A DNA stretch of 33,225 bases from Thermus aquaticus (GTDB lineage Bacteria; Deinococcota; Deinococci; Deinococcales; Thermaceae): positions 257,508 to 290,732 of the forward strand of contig NZ_LHCI01000106.1 in NCBI RefSeq assembly GCF_001280255.1. Direction: 5' to 3'. Shown in pieces: positions 14,929 to 22,634 of the stretch; the first letter of the stretch is position 1, and every line of letters begins with the position of its first letter. The position numbers were made by a program, and so were the translations under genes. The notes under the pieces were generated by a model. That model worked only from the letters and a program-made list of their open reading frames with translations. It did no database searches and had not been told where the DNA came from.

Positions 14929-16634
14929 ACTACCACGACCTCGAGCACCTCTCGCCCCCCTTCCCCCGCCTGGGAGAGGAGGTGGCGATCTTCCTGGAGA
15001 CCGAGGCCCAGGAGGGGCTTCTCCTCTACGAGAAGGACGGGGAGGTCCTGCAAAAGCCCATGGCCCGGGTCCCGGGCGGGCTCAAGGCCCAGGTGGCCGT
15101 GGCCCAGAGCCCCTTCCGCTACCTCTTCCGCCTGCCGGAAGGCTACTGGGGAAGCCACGGCCTGGAGAAGGCCCTTCCCCGCTACGATCGCTTCTTCCAC
15201 CTCCTCGCCCATCCCCTTCCCCCGGAGTGGGCCCTAGGCACGGTCTTTTACCAGATCTTTCCCGACCGCTTCCGCCAGGGGCCAAAGGACCTGGCCCCCC
15301 AGGACGGGGCCTGGCTTTACGGGGGTAAGCCCATCCGAAGGAAGGCCTGGCACGAGCCCCCGGGGCCCGACGGCTCCCGGGAGTTCTACGGAGGGGACCT
15401 CTTTGGCGTCCTGGAGGCCCTGCCCTACCTCCAGGACCTGGGGGTGGAGACCCTCTACCTCACCCCCATCTTCAAAAGCCCCAGCAGCCACCGCTACGAC
15501 ACCGAGGACTACCTCCAGGTGGACCCCCACCTGGGCGGGGAGGAGGCCCTAGAAGCCCTCTACCAGGCCCTCGAGGCCCAGGGGATGAAACTCGTCCTGG
15601 ACGGGGTCTTCAACCACATCGGGGCCACCCACCCCTGGTTCCAGAAGGCCCTAGACCCCAAAAGCCCCGAGCGCACCATGTTCACCTTCTTTCCCGACGG
15701 CTCCTACCAGAGCTTCTTTGGGGTCCGGCAGATGCCCAAGCTGGACTACGCTTCCCCCCTGACCCAGGAGCGCTTCGTCTTCGGCAAAAGGGCCCCCATC
15801 CGCCACTGGATGCGCCTCTGCCATGGCTGGCGGCTGGACGTGGCCCACGCCATCGGGGAGGGGGGGACCAACCGCAAGAACGCCCGCTGGCTTAGGGCCC
15901 TGGCCCGGGCCGCCAAGGAGGAGCGGGAGGAGGCCTTCGTCTTCGGCGAGCTCTCCTACGACACCGTCCCCACCCTACGGGCCCACACCCTGGACGGGGC
16001 CATGCACTACGCCGGCTTCGCCCACCCGGTCATGGCCTGGCTTTCGGGAAGGGACGTCCACGGCCTTCCCGCCCCTCTAGGGGCCCACGAGGTCTGGCAG
16101 GTCCTCCACGACCACTACGCCGCCCTGCCCCTCCAGCTCCGCCACACCATGTACACCCTCCTCTCCTCCCACGACATCCCCCGGGCCCTGTGGCGGCTTA
16201 GGGGGGATAAGGAGCGCTTCAAGCTGGCCTACGCCCTCCTCTTCGCCTTCCCGGGAAGCCCCGCCATCTACTACGGGGACGAGATCAGCCTTTCCCAGCC
16301 CAACCCCTACGAGGTCTGGGCGGGGGACCCCTACTGCCGCGCCCCCTTTCCCTGGGACGAGGCGGCCTGGGACCGGGACCTCCTCCGCTTCTTTAAGCGC
16401 CTCGTCCACCTCAAAAAGACCCACCCCGCCCTCCGCCAGGGGGGCCTTCTGCCCCTGGAGGCCCCGGAGGGCGTCCTGGCCTTCCGCCGGCGGTGGCGGG
16501 GGAAGGAGGTCCTGGCCTACTTCGCCAAAGAAGGGGCCAGACTTCGGGTTCCCCAGGGGGTGGACCTCCTCACGGGCCAGGAGGTGGCGGGGGAGGTGGA
16601 GGCCCGCTACCTCCTCCTGGAGCCCGTATCCTAG
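14925..16634 (+). CDS. GH13 alpha-glucosidase/neopullulanase-type maltodextrin hydrolase
   Basis: This 569-residue intracellular glycoside hydrolase has no signal peptide. A short beta-rich N-terminal domain (about 1-100) precedes the catalytic barrel, which opens with VFYQIFPDRF. GH13 regions are: I, DGVFNH (about 227-232); II, GWRLDVAHA with nucleophile D305; III, FGELS with acid/base E342; IV, SSHDIPR with H416 and D417. These features fit MalZ-like maltodextrin glucosidases, cyclomaltodextrinases and neopullulanases, which act on imported malto-oligosaccharides. The start overlaps the malG stop, so sugar import and hydrolysis are produced together. Exact specificity (maltose, cyclodextrin or pullulan) is unresolved. 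Confidence 0.9.
   Translation: MNYHDLEHLSPPFPRLGEEVAIFLETEAQEGLLLYEKDGEVLQKPMARVPGGLKAQVAVAQSPFRYLFRLPEGYWGSHGLEKALPRYDRFFHLLAHPLPPEWALGTVFYQIFPDRFRQGPKDLAPQDGAWLYGGKPIRRKAWHEPPGPDGSREFYGGDLFGVLEALPYLQDLGVETLYLTPIFKSPSSHRYDTEDYLQVDPHLGGEEALEALYQALEAQGMKLVLDGVFNHIGATHPWFQKALDPKSPERTMFTFFPDGSYQSFFGVRQMPKLDYASPLTQERFVFGKRAPIRHWMRLCHGWRLDVAHAIGEGGTNRKNARWLRALARAAKEEREEAFVFGELSYDTVPTLRAHTLDGAMHYAGFAHPVMAWLSGRDVHGLPAPLGAHEVWQVLHDHYAALPLQLRHTMYTLLSSHDIPRALWRLRGDKERFKLAYALLFAFPGSPAIYYGDEISLSQPNPYEVWAGDPYCRAPFPWDEAAWDRDLLRFFKRLVHLKKTHPALRQGGLLPLEAPEGVLAFRRRWRGKEVLAYFAKEGARLRVPQGVDLLTGQEVAGEVEARYLLLEPVS
16627..16632 (+). promoter_or_regulatory. -10 element ahead of the small ORF at 16639
   Basis: TATCCT ends 6 nt before the ATG at 16639 and overlaps the last codons of the GH13 gene. 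It suggests an internal leaderless promoter. Confidence 0.4.
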
Positions 16635-16638
16635 AAGA

Positions 16639-16932
16639 ATGGAACCCAAAGGCCCGCCCAAAGACCTCCTCGCCCAAGCGGAAGGCCTTCGGAGCGTGGA
16701 CCCCAGTACCCCGGGCTTCAGGGAGAGGTTCCTCGCCCTCCTCCTTGAGGCCAAAGCCCGCTGGGAAAGCCTTTCCCCCGAGGAAAAAGGGCGGCTTCTC
16801 GCCCTGTTGGGCGCCCTCCTTTCCCTCTTGCCTTGGGGGAGGTTGGGGCGGATCGGGGCTCTCTTCCAGAGGGCCACAAGCCCCCAGGCCCAGCTCCTTT
16901 TGCGGCTGGCCCTCAGGCTCCTAAAGCGCTAG
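16639..16932 (+). CDS. Small hypothetical protein, possibly membrane-associated
   Basis: I do not recognise this 97-residue protein. It has a charged N-terminal half with proline-rich start, then a leucine-rich hydrophobic stretch (RLLALLGALLSLLPWG, about 50-66), a second amphipathic stretch (AQLLLRLALRLLKR) and a basic end. One membrane-associated helix is plausible. It starts 4 nt after the GH13 stop and ends 22 nt before mutS2. Codon use matches its neighbours, which supports its being real. It may be read from its own promoter rather than only with the sugar operon. Confidence 0.6.
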   Translation: MEPKGPPKDLLAQAEGLRSVDPSTPGFRERFLALLLEAKARWESLSPEEKGRLLALLGALLSLLPWGRLGRIGALFQRATSPQAQLLLRLALRLLKR

Positions 16933-16940
16933 CCCCGGGC

Positions 16941-16946
16941 TATACT
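16941..16946 (+). promoter_or_regulatory. -10 element for leaderless mutS2 mRNA
   Basis: TATACT ends 8 nt before the GTG at 16955. The gap (GGGCTTTT) contains no Shine-Dalgarno sequence. Confidence 0.6.
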
Positions 16947-16954
16947 GGGCTTTT

Positions 16955-19213
16955 GTGCGGGACGTCCTCGAGGTCCTGGAGTTCCCCAAGGTGAAGGCCC
17001 TCCTGGCAACGAGGGCCAAGACCCCCTTGGGGCAGGAGCTGGCCCTCGGCCTGGCTCCCCTTTCCCGGGAAGAGGCGGAAAGGCGCCACGGCCTCACCCA
17101 GGAGGCCCTCAGCTACCCCTACGCCCTCCCCGAGGCCGGGGCCTTGAAGGCGGCCTGGGAGCGGGCCAAGGCGGGAGGGAGGCTTTCCGGCCCCGAGCTC
17201 CTTCGGGCGGCCCAGGCCCTCGAGGAGGCCATGGCCCTCAAGGAGGAGCTCCTTCCCCTGCAAAACGCCCTGAGCCAGGTGGCGGCGGGCATCGGGGACC
17301 ACGGGGCCTTCCTCCTTCGGGTCAGGAAGGCCCTGGACGAGGAGGGGGCGGTGCGGGACGAGGCCAGCCCCCGCCTCAAGCAGATCCGCCAGGAACTCCA
17401 CCCCCTGCGCCAGGAGATCCTGAACCGCCTTTACGCCCTCATGGACCGGCACAAGGAGGCCGTCCAGGACCGCTTCGTCACCCTTAGGCGGGAGCGCTAC
17501 TGCATCCCGGTGCGGGCCGGGATGGCCCATAAGATCCCGGGCCTCCTCCTGGACGAGTCCGAGTCCGGGGCCACCCTCTTCATAGAGCCCCTCTCAGTGG
17601 TCAAGCTCAACAACCGCCTCTACGCCCTTAGGCTCCAGGAGGAGGAGGAGGTGAACCGGATCCTCAGGGAACTCTCCCAGCGCCTGGCCGAGGACCCCGG
17701 GGTGCCGGGGACCCTCGAGGCCCTGGCCCTTCTGGATCTAGTCCAGGCCCAGGCCGCCTTGAGCAGGGACCTGGGGCTTTCCCGCCCCCGGTTCGGGGAG
17801 GGCTACGCCCTGGAGGAGGCCTTCCACCCCCTCATAGAGAACCCGGTCAAGAACAGCTTCGCCCTGGACGAAACCCACCGCCTCCTCCTCATCTCCGGCC
17901 CCAACATGGGGGGCAAGACGGCCCTCCTCAAGACCCTGGGCCTCGCCGTCCTCATGGCCCAGTCCGGCCTCTTCGTGGCCGCTAAGAGGGCCACCCTGGC
18001 CTGGCCCGACCGGGTCTACGCCGACATCGGCGACGAGCAGTCCCTTCAGGAAAGCCTCTCCACCTTCGCCGGGCATCTGAAGCGCCTCAAGGAGATGCTG
18101 GAAGGGGCCACGGAGAGGAGCCTGGTCCTCATAGACGAGCTGGGAAGCGGCACCGACCCCGAGGAGGGGGCGGCCCTCTCCCAGGCCATCCTCGAGGCCC
18201 TCCTGGCCCGCGGGGTCAAGGGGATGGTCACCACCCACCTCTCCCCCCTCAAGGCCTTCGCCCAGGGGCGGGAGGGGATCATGAACGCCTCCATGCGCTT
18301 TGACCTGGCCACCCTGCGCCCCACCTACGAGCTGGTCCTGGGGGTGCCGGGGCGGAGCTACGCCCTGGCCATCGCCCGGAGGCTGGCCCTGCCCGAGGCG
18401 GTCCTGAGGCGGGCCGAGGCCCTCCTCCCCGAGGGAGGGCGGCTGGAAGCCCTTCTGGAGAAGCTAGAGGCCGAGCGCCTGGCTCTCATGGAGGAAAAGC
18501 GCCACCTGCAGAAAGCCCTGGAGGAGGCCGAGGCCCTGAAGCGGGAGCTTCTGGCCCGGGAGAAGGGCTTCGCCGAGGAGCGGCAAAGGCGCCTGAAGGC
18601 CCTCGAGGAGGAGGTGCGTCAGCGCCTTCTCCAGGTGGAGGCCGAAATCAAGGCCATCAGGGAGAAGGCCAGGACCGAGGGCAAGCGGGACGCCCTGAGG
18701 GAGCTCATGGCCCTGAAGGAGCGCTACGCCAAGAAGGCCCCGCCGCCCCCGCCCCCCCCGGGCCTCACCCCGGGCCAAGCGGTGGAGGTGCCCTCCTTGG
18801 GGAAGCGGGGCCGGCTCCTGGAGATCCGGGGAGAGGAAGCCCTGGTCCAGGTAGGCCCCCTAAAGATGAGCCTGAAGGCCGCCGAGCTCAAGCCCCTCCA
18901 GGAGGAGGCTACCCCCAAGGCCCTCCCCCTCAGGCCCCGCCGGGAGGTGAAGGAGGTGGACCTCCGGGGCCTCACCGTGGAGGAGGCCCTTCTGGAAGTG
19001 GATAGCGCCCTGGAGGAGGCCCGCGCCCTGGGCCTCCCCACCCTCCGCCTCCTCCACGGCAAGGGCACGGGCGCCTTACGCCAGGCCATCCGGGAGGTTT
19101 TGCGCCGGGACAAACGGGTGGAGGCCTTCGCCGACGCGCCCCCCAACGAGGGAGGGCACGGGGTCACGGTGGTGGTCCTGAAGGGGGGAGCCTCCCCTAG
19201 CGCAAAAGGGTGA
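16955..19213 (+). CDS. mutS2: MutS2, recombination-suppressing ATPase/endonuclease
   Basis: This 752-residue MutS paralogue lacks the mismatch-recognition domain. An N-terminal core and lever region (about 1-270) leads to the ATPase with Walker A GPNMGGKT at 315-322 and Walker B LVLIDE with D394-E395, then a Gly-Thr-Asp signature. A long charged coiled coil (about 490-590) follows, with a proline run (APPPPPPPPG) and a KOW-like segment. The C-terminal Smr nuclease domain starts near 667 (VDLRG at 668-672) and has HGKG at 701-704. Family members bind branched DNA and suppress homologous recombination; in some species they also act on collided ribosomes. The GTG start has a leaderless -10. The end overlaps the next gene on the opposite strand by 17 bp. 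Confidence 0.95.
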   Translation: MRDVLEVLEFPKVKALLATRAKTPLGQELALGLAPLSREEAERRHGLTQEALSYPYALPEAGALKAAWERAKAGGRLSGPELLRAAQALEEAMALKEELLPLQNALSQVAAGIGDHGAFLLRVRKALDEEGAVRDEASPRLKQIRQELHPLRQEILNRLYALMDRHKEAVQDRFVTLRRERYCIPVRAGMAHKIPGLLLDESESGATLFIEPLSVVKLNNRLYALRLQEEEEVNRILRELSQRLAEDPGVPGTLEALALLDLVQAQAALSRDLGLSRPRFGEGYALEEAFHPLIENPVKNSFALDETHRLLLISGPNMGGKTALLKTLGLAVLMAQSGLFVAAKRATLAWPDRVYADIGDEQSLQESLSTFAGHLKRLKEMLEGATERSLVLIDELGSGTDPEEGAALSQAILEALLARGVKGMVTTHLSPLKAFAQGREGIMNASMRFDLATLRPTYELVLGVPGRSYALAIARRLALPEAVLRRAEALLPEGGRLEALLEKLEAERLALMEEKRHLQKALEEAEALKRELLAREKGFAEERQRRLKALEEEVRQRLLQVEAEIKAIREKARTEGKRDALRELMALKERYAKKAPPPPPPPGLTPGQAVEVPSLGKRGRLLEIRGEEALVQVGPLKMSLKAAELKPLQEEATPKALPLRPRREVKEVDLRGLTVEEALLEVDSALEEARALGLPTLRLLHGKGTGALRQAIREVLRRDKRVEAFADAPPNEGGHGVTVVVLKGGASPSAKG

Positions 19214-19916
19214 GGACTCCCAGAACCACGGCGATGGCCGTGAAGTAGAGCATGGCCTTGTTGAAGGCGGTGTTGATCTCCGCCTTCACCTCCTGGCGGA
19301 GGCCGGCCATCTCCTGGCGGAGGCCTGAGATCTCGGCCCGCACCTCCTGGCGCAGGCCGTTGAACTTCTCCTCCATCTCCTGGCGGAAGCCGGCCATTTC
19401 CGCCCTCATCTCCTGGCGAAGCCCGTCCATCCCTTGGCGAAGACCGGCGATCTCCGCCCTCACTTCCTGGCGGAGCCCGTCCATCTCCTGGCGGAGGCCC
19501 GCAATCTCGGCCCGCACCTCCTGGCGCAGACCATTGAACCTCTCCTCCATCTCCTGGCGAAGCCCGGAGATCTCCGCCTTCACCTCCTGGCGGAGCCCGT
19601 CCATCTCCTGGCGGAGGCCCGCAATCTCGGCCCGCACCTCCTGGCGCAGACCATTGAACCTCTCCTCCATCTCCTGGCGAAGCCCGGAGATCTCCGCCTT
19701 CACCTCCTGGCGCAGGCCGTTGAACTTCTCCTCCATCCCCTGGCGGAGGCCTGAGATCTCGGCCCGCACCTCCTGGCGGAGGCTGGCCATCTCCGCCTTC
19801 ACCTCCTGGCGGAGAAGGTCCATCCTCGCCTCCAGGGCGGACACCCGGTCGGGGAGGACGGCCATCACCCCTTCCACGATGCCCTCTAGCTTGTAGAGGC
19901 GTTCTTCTACGGTCAT
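19197..19916 (-). CDS. Repetitive coiled-coil protein with C-terminal membrane anchor
   Basis: This 239-residue protein is built almost wholly from repeats of about 11 residues of the form GLRQE-V/M-xAEI-S/A or EE-K/R-FN. They are arranged in 40-residue super-repeats (two nearly identical copies in the middle) and predict one long continuous coiled coil (about 25-215). The last 20 residues (MLYFTAIAVVLGVLTLLR) form a membrane helix, so the rod would project from the inner face of the membrane. The N-terminal MTVEERLYKLEGIVEGVM is non-repetitive. Such proteins are loosely like DUF1640/CCDC90-type or scaffold-like proteins, but I cannot assign a function. A -10 TATCCT lies 9 nt before the ATG. 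The 3' end overlaps mutS2 by 17 bp. Confidence 0.8.
   Translation of the reverse strand: MTVEERLYKLEGIVEGVMAVLPDRVSALEARMDLLRQEVKAEMASLRQEVRAEISGLRQGMEEKFNGLRQEVKAEISGLRQEMEERFNGLRQEVRAEIAGLRQEMDGLRQEVKAEISGLRQEMEERFNGLRQEVRAEIAGLRQEMDGLRQEVRAEIAGLRQGMDGLRQEMRAEMAGFRQEMEEKFNGLRQEVRAEISGLRQEMAGLRQEVKAEINTAFNKAMLYFTAIAVVLGVLTLLR
19466..19712 (-). repeat. 120-bp tandem duplication inside the coiled-coil gene
   Basis: Bases 19466-19592 are identical to 19586-19712, that is 127 bp at an offset of exactly 120 bp (40 codons). The flanking units are the same motif but more diverged. The lack of even silent differences points to a recent duplication or active gene conversion. Shorter 33-bp units recur throughout the gene. 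Confidence 0.9.
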
Positions 19917-19925
19917 CTGGCTCTC

Positions 19926-19931
19926 AGGATA
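19926..19931 (-). promoter_or_regulatory. -10 element of the coiled-coil gene
   Basis: On the minus strand TATCCT ends 9 nt before the ATG at 19916. Confidence 0.45.
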
Positions 19932-19948
19932 GCAGACCCGCCCGCACC

Positions 19949-20350
19949 TTAAAGAGGCCTTCCCTCCACTGCAGCGATGCGGGCCCGCACCTCCTGGGGA
20001 AGAGGGGCAGGCCTTCCTCCCTCCAGCCAGACCTGGACCGTCTTCCCCCGGGCTGCCTCCTCCCCCGCCGCCAGAACCAGGTACTCCATGTCAAAGCTGG
20101 AGCGCCCCAGGCGGACCACCCGCACCCCCACCTCCACCGGGTCCTGCAGGAGGATGGGTCTCAGGAAGTCCACCTCGGCCCGAGCCAGGATGAAGTGCCC
20201 CTTGCCCACCCAGTCCGGCTCCAACCGGGAGAAGTAAGCCGCGCGGGCCACCTCCAGATAGGTGAGGTAGACGGCGTTGTTCACGTGCCCCAGAGCGTCC
20301 AGGTCGCGGAAGCGCACCTGGATGGGCACCACCACGGGAAAGCCTTCCAC
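19949..20350 (-). CDS. Acyl-CoA thioesterase, 4HBT hotdog family
   Basis: This protein has a single hotdog domain with the 4HBT-type signature RFRDLDALGHVNNAVYL. The aspartate next to the ALGHVNN segment is the likely catalytic residue, and a helix (YLEVARAAYF) follows. Relatives (YbgC/FadM type) hydrolyse acyl-CoA thioesters as tetramers in the cytoplasm. I chose the GTG at 20350 (133 residues) because -10 TAAGCT ends 8 nt before it and the domain then starts at the usual distance. An ATG at 20368 would add six residues and has only a poor GGGAG directly adjacent. It is divergent from the oligopeptidase gene. The substrate chain length is unknown. Confidence 0.85.
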   Translation of the reverse strand: MEGFPVVVPIQVRFRDLDALGHVNNAVYLTYLEVARAAYFSRLEPDWVGKGHFILARAEVDFLRPILLQDPVEVGVRVVRLGRSSFDMEYLVLAAGEEAARGKTVQVWLEGGRPAPLPQEVRARIAAVEGRPL

Positions 20351-20378
20351 GGGGAAAAAGCTTACCATCTCCCGGCCT

Positions 20379-20394
20379 CTGACCCAGGGGTCAG
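20379..20394. promoter_or_regulatory. Palindromic operator candidate between thioesterase and oligopeptidase genes
   Basis: CTGACCC (20379-20385) and GGGTCAG (20388-20394) form a perfect inverted repeat around AG. It covers the -35 region of the thioesterase promoter and abuts the -10 (TAAAGT, 20396-20401) of the peptidase promoter. One bound dimer could therefore control both. Confidence 0.45.
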
Positions 20395-20395
20395 G

Positions 20396-20401
20396 TAAAG
20401 T
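20396..20401 (+). promoter_or_regulatory. -10 element for leaderless oligopeptidase mRNA
   Basis: TAAAGT ends 6 nt before the ATG at 20408. Confidence 0.5.
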
Positions 20402-20407
20402 GGGGTC

Positions 20408-22102
20408 ATGACGGAGACCACCTGGGACCTGACCCCCCTTTTCCCCAGCCTAGAAAGCCCGGAGTTCCAGAGGGCCTGGCAGGGCCTAAGGGAGCGCATC
20501 GGCGGGCTTAAGGACCTCCTGGAGCGGGAAGCCCCCCTCCAGGAGGTCCTCTTTGCCCTAGACACCCTCTTTGAGGAGGCCCTTCCCCTTCAGGCCTACC
20601 TCTACGCCCGCTTCAGCGCCAACACCGCCGACGAGGCCGCGTTGGCCAAGCTCTCCGAGCTAGAGATCCTCCTCCTGGACTTCCAGCGCCTAAGGCCACG
20701 CCTCACCCGCTACCTGGCCCTGCAGGACCCGGAGGAGGCGGGCCCTTACCGCCTCCTTGTGGAGGAAGCCCGGCTTTTCGCCCTCCACATGATGCCTGAA
20801 GGGGAGGAGACCCTGGCGGCGGAGCTCTCCCTCTCCGGCCGGGGGGCCTGGGCCAAGCTCCACGAGAACCTGACCAGCCAGATCACGGCGGTGGTGGACG
20901 GGGAGGAAATGCCCATCACCAAGGTGCGCAACCTCTATTTCCGTCCCGAGGAAGACGTGCGCAGGAAAGCCTACCAGGCGGAGCTTCTGGCCTGGGAGCA
21001 AAACCAGGTGCCCATCGCCTACGCCCTGAACGGGGTGAAGGGGGAGGCGGTGGTGCTGAACCGCAGGCGGGGCTTTCGGGACGACCTAGAGCCCACCCTC
21101 CTGCAAAACCGCATCACCAGGAAGGCCCTTCTGGCTATGCAGGAGGCGGTGGAGGAAAGCCTGCCCCTCTTTCGGCGCTACTACCTTCTGAAGGCCAAAG
21201 CTCTAGGCAAGGAGCGCCTGGACTGGTGGGACCTCTTCGCTCCCATAGGCCAGGGGCGGCGCTGGACCCTGGAGGAGGCCCGAGGCTTCATCGTGGAGAA
21301 GCTCGCCGCCTTCTCCCAAAACGCCGCCCAGGTGGCGGAGGTGGCCTTTAGGGAGCGCTGGATGGATCTCCTCCCCCGCAAGGGCAAGGTGGGCGGGGCC
21401 TACTGCATGCCGAGGGGTGGGGGCAAGAGCCTGATCCTGGCCAACTACGAGGAAAGCTTTGAGTCCGTCTCTACCCTGGCCCACGAGCTGGGCCACGCCT
21501 ACCACAACTTCGCCCTGGCCCGGGTCCCCGCCTCCTTGCGGGAGGTGCCCATGACCTTGGCGGAGACGGCCAGCATCATGAACGAGACCCTGGTGGTGGA
21601 AGCCGCCCTGAAGGAGGCCTCCCCCGAGGAGGGCCTCCTGATCCTGGACGCCTACCTGCAGGGAGCGGCCCAGGTGGTAGTGGACATCTATAGCCGCTTC
21701 CTCTTTGAGTCCTGGGTCTTCGCCCGCAGGAAGGAACGGGAGCTTTCCCCAAGGGAGTTCAAGGAGCTCATGGTGGAGGCCCAGAAAAGGGCCTACGGGG
21801 AGGCTCTGGCCTCCTTCCATCCCTACATGTGGGCGGTGAAGGGGTACTACTACGGCTCTGACTTTTACAACTACCCCTACACCTTCGGCCTCCTCTTCGG
21901 CCTGGCCCTCTACAGCGAGGCCAAGGAGGACCCGGCCTTCATGGAGCGCTACGAGGGGCTCCTGGCCGAGTCCGGGATGCACACCGCCAAGGCCCTGGCG
22001 GCCCGGTTCGGCTTTGACCTGGAAAGCCCGGAGTTCTGGCGGAAGGGCCTGAAGGTCCTGGCCGATAAGGTGGAGGAGCTAGAGCGCCGCCTCCCGGCTT
22101 AG
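20408..22102 (+). CDS. M3 family oligoendopeptidase (PepF type)
   Basis: This 564-residue cytoplasmic zinc metallopeptidase degrades oligopeptides. The zinc motif HELGH is at 359-363, with the third ligand glutamate about 25 residues later in the segment MTLAETASIMNE. The C-terminal substrate-gripping motif with tyrosines (GYYYGSDFYNYPYTFG) is present. The length matches PepF/M3B enzymes. It is divergent from the thioesterase with a shared palindrome between. Natural substrates probably include signal peptide fragments or imported peptides, which is inference from the family. Confidence 0.9.
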   Translation: MTETTWDLTPLFPSLESPEFQRAWQGLRERIGGLKDLLEREAPLQEVLFALDTLFEEALPLQAYLYARFSANTADEAALAKLSELEILLLDFQRLRPRLTRYLALQDPEEAGPYRLLVEEARLFALHMMPEGEETLAAELSLSGRGAWAKLHENLTSQITAVVDGEEMPITKVRNLYFRPEEDVRRKAYQAELLAWEQNQVPIAYALNGVKGEAVVLNRRRGFRDDLEPTLLQNRITRKALLAMQEAVEESLPLFRRYYLLKAKALGKERLDWWDLFAPIGQGRRWTLEEARGFIVEKLAAFSQNAAQVAEVAFRERWMDLLPRKGKVGGAYCMPRGGGKSLILANYEESFESVSTLAHELGHAYHNFALARVPASLREVPMTLAETASIMNETLVVEAALKEASPEEGLLILDAYLQGAAQVVVDIYSRFLFESWVFARRKERELSPREFKELMVEAQKRAYGEALASFHPYMWAVKGYYYGSDFYNYPYTFGLLFGLALYSEAKEDPAFMERYEGLLAESGMHTAKALAARFGFDLESPEFWRKGLKVLADKVEELERRLPA

Positions 22103-22168
22103 CCCCTTCCTTTTCCCCACCGGGCAGTCCCCTTGCACCCTCCTGACCGTCCTCTGACCCAAGGGGAG

Positions 22169-22174
22169 TAGCCT
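22169..22174 (+). promoter_or_regulatory. -10 element for leaderless arsenate reductase mRNA
   Basis: TAGCCT ends 7 nt before the ATG at 22182. Just upstream, CTGACC and CTCTGACCC form a short direct repeat (22143-22160) that might bind a regulator. Confidence 0.45.
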
Positions 22175-22181
22175 GAAGAGG

Positions 22182-22634
22182 ATGCGGCTTCTCGTCCTCT
22201 GCACCCACAACTCCGCCCGCAGCCAGATGGCGGAGGCCTGGCTCAAGCACCACGCCCGGGCGCTGGGGGTGGACCTCGAGGTCCACTCCGCCGGCACGGA
22301 GAAGACCTACGTGAAGGAGGAGGCCAAGCAGGTGATGGCCGAGGTGGGCCTGGACCTCACGGGCCACTTCTCCAAGACCCTTCTTGAGGTGCCGGACCCC
22401 TGGAACTTTGACCTGGTCCTCACCGTCTGCGACCAGGCCAAGGAGGCCTGCCCCGCCTACCCCGCCGAGACCCAAAAGCGCCACGTTTCCTTTCCCGACC
22501 CCACCGGCAGGCCCCTGGAAGAGTGGCGCCGGGTCCGGGACGCCCTGGGGCGGATGAGCCTTTACCTGGTGGAAAGCCTGAAGAAAGGCGAGATCCCCTC
22601 GGACCAGGCGCTAAAGGAGGCTAGCGGCCTATAG
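22182..22634 (+). CDS. arsC: Thioredoxin-coupled arsenate reductase (low-MW phosphatase fold)
   Basis: This 150-residue protein reduces arsenate to arsenite with electrons from thioredoxin. It has the P-loop CTHNSARS with nucleophile Cys7, the further cysteines Cys83 and Cys90 in TVCDQAKEACPAYP that form the disulfide relay, and the acid motif FPDPTG. This matches the ArsC type characterised from Thermus thermophilus. Plain low-MW tyrosine phosphatases lack the two extra cysteines. No arsenite pump or ArsR gene is adjacent, so detoxification would need an exporter elsewhere. The 3' end overlaps menG by 6 bp. Confidence 0.88.
   Translation: MRLLVLCTHNSARSQMAEAWLKHHARALGVDLEVHSAGTEKTYVKEEAKQVMAEVGLDLTGHFSKTLLEVPDPWNFDLVLTVCDQAKEACPAYPAETQKRHVSFPDPTGRPLEEWRRVRDALGRMSLYLVESLKKGEIPSDQALKEASGL

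Noticed and set aside
19252-19896. Long plus-strand open frame full of SWRRP-type repeats, and a CRISPR-like appearance of the repeated DNA
   Set aside because: It is the antisense shadow of the minus-strand coiled-coil gene. The units are coding 33/120-bp repeats without unique spacers.
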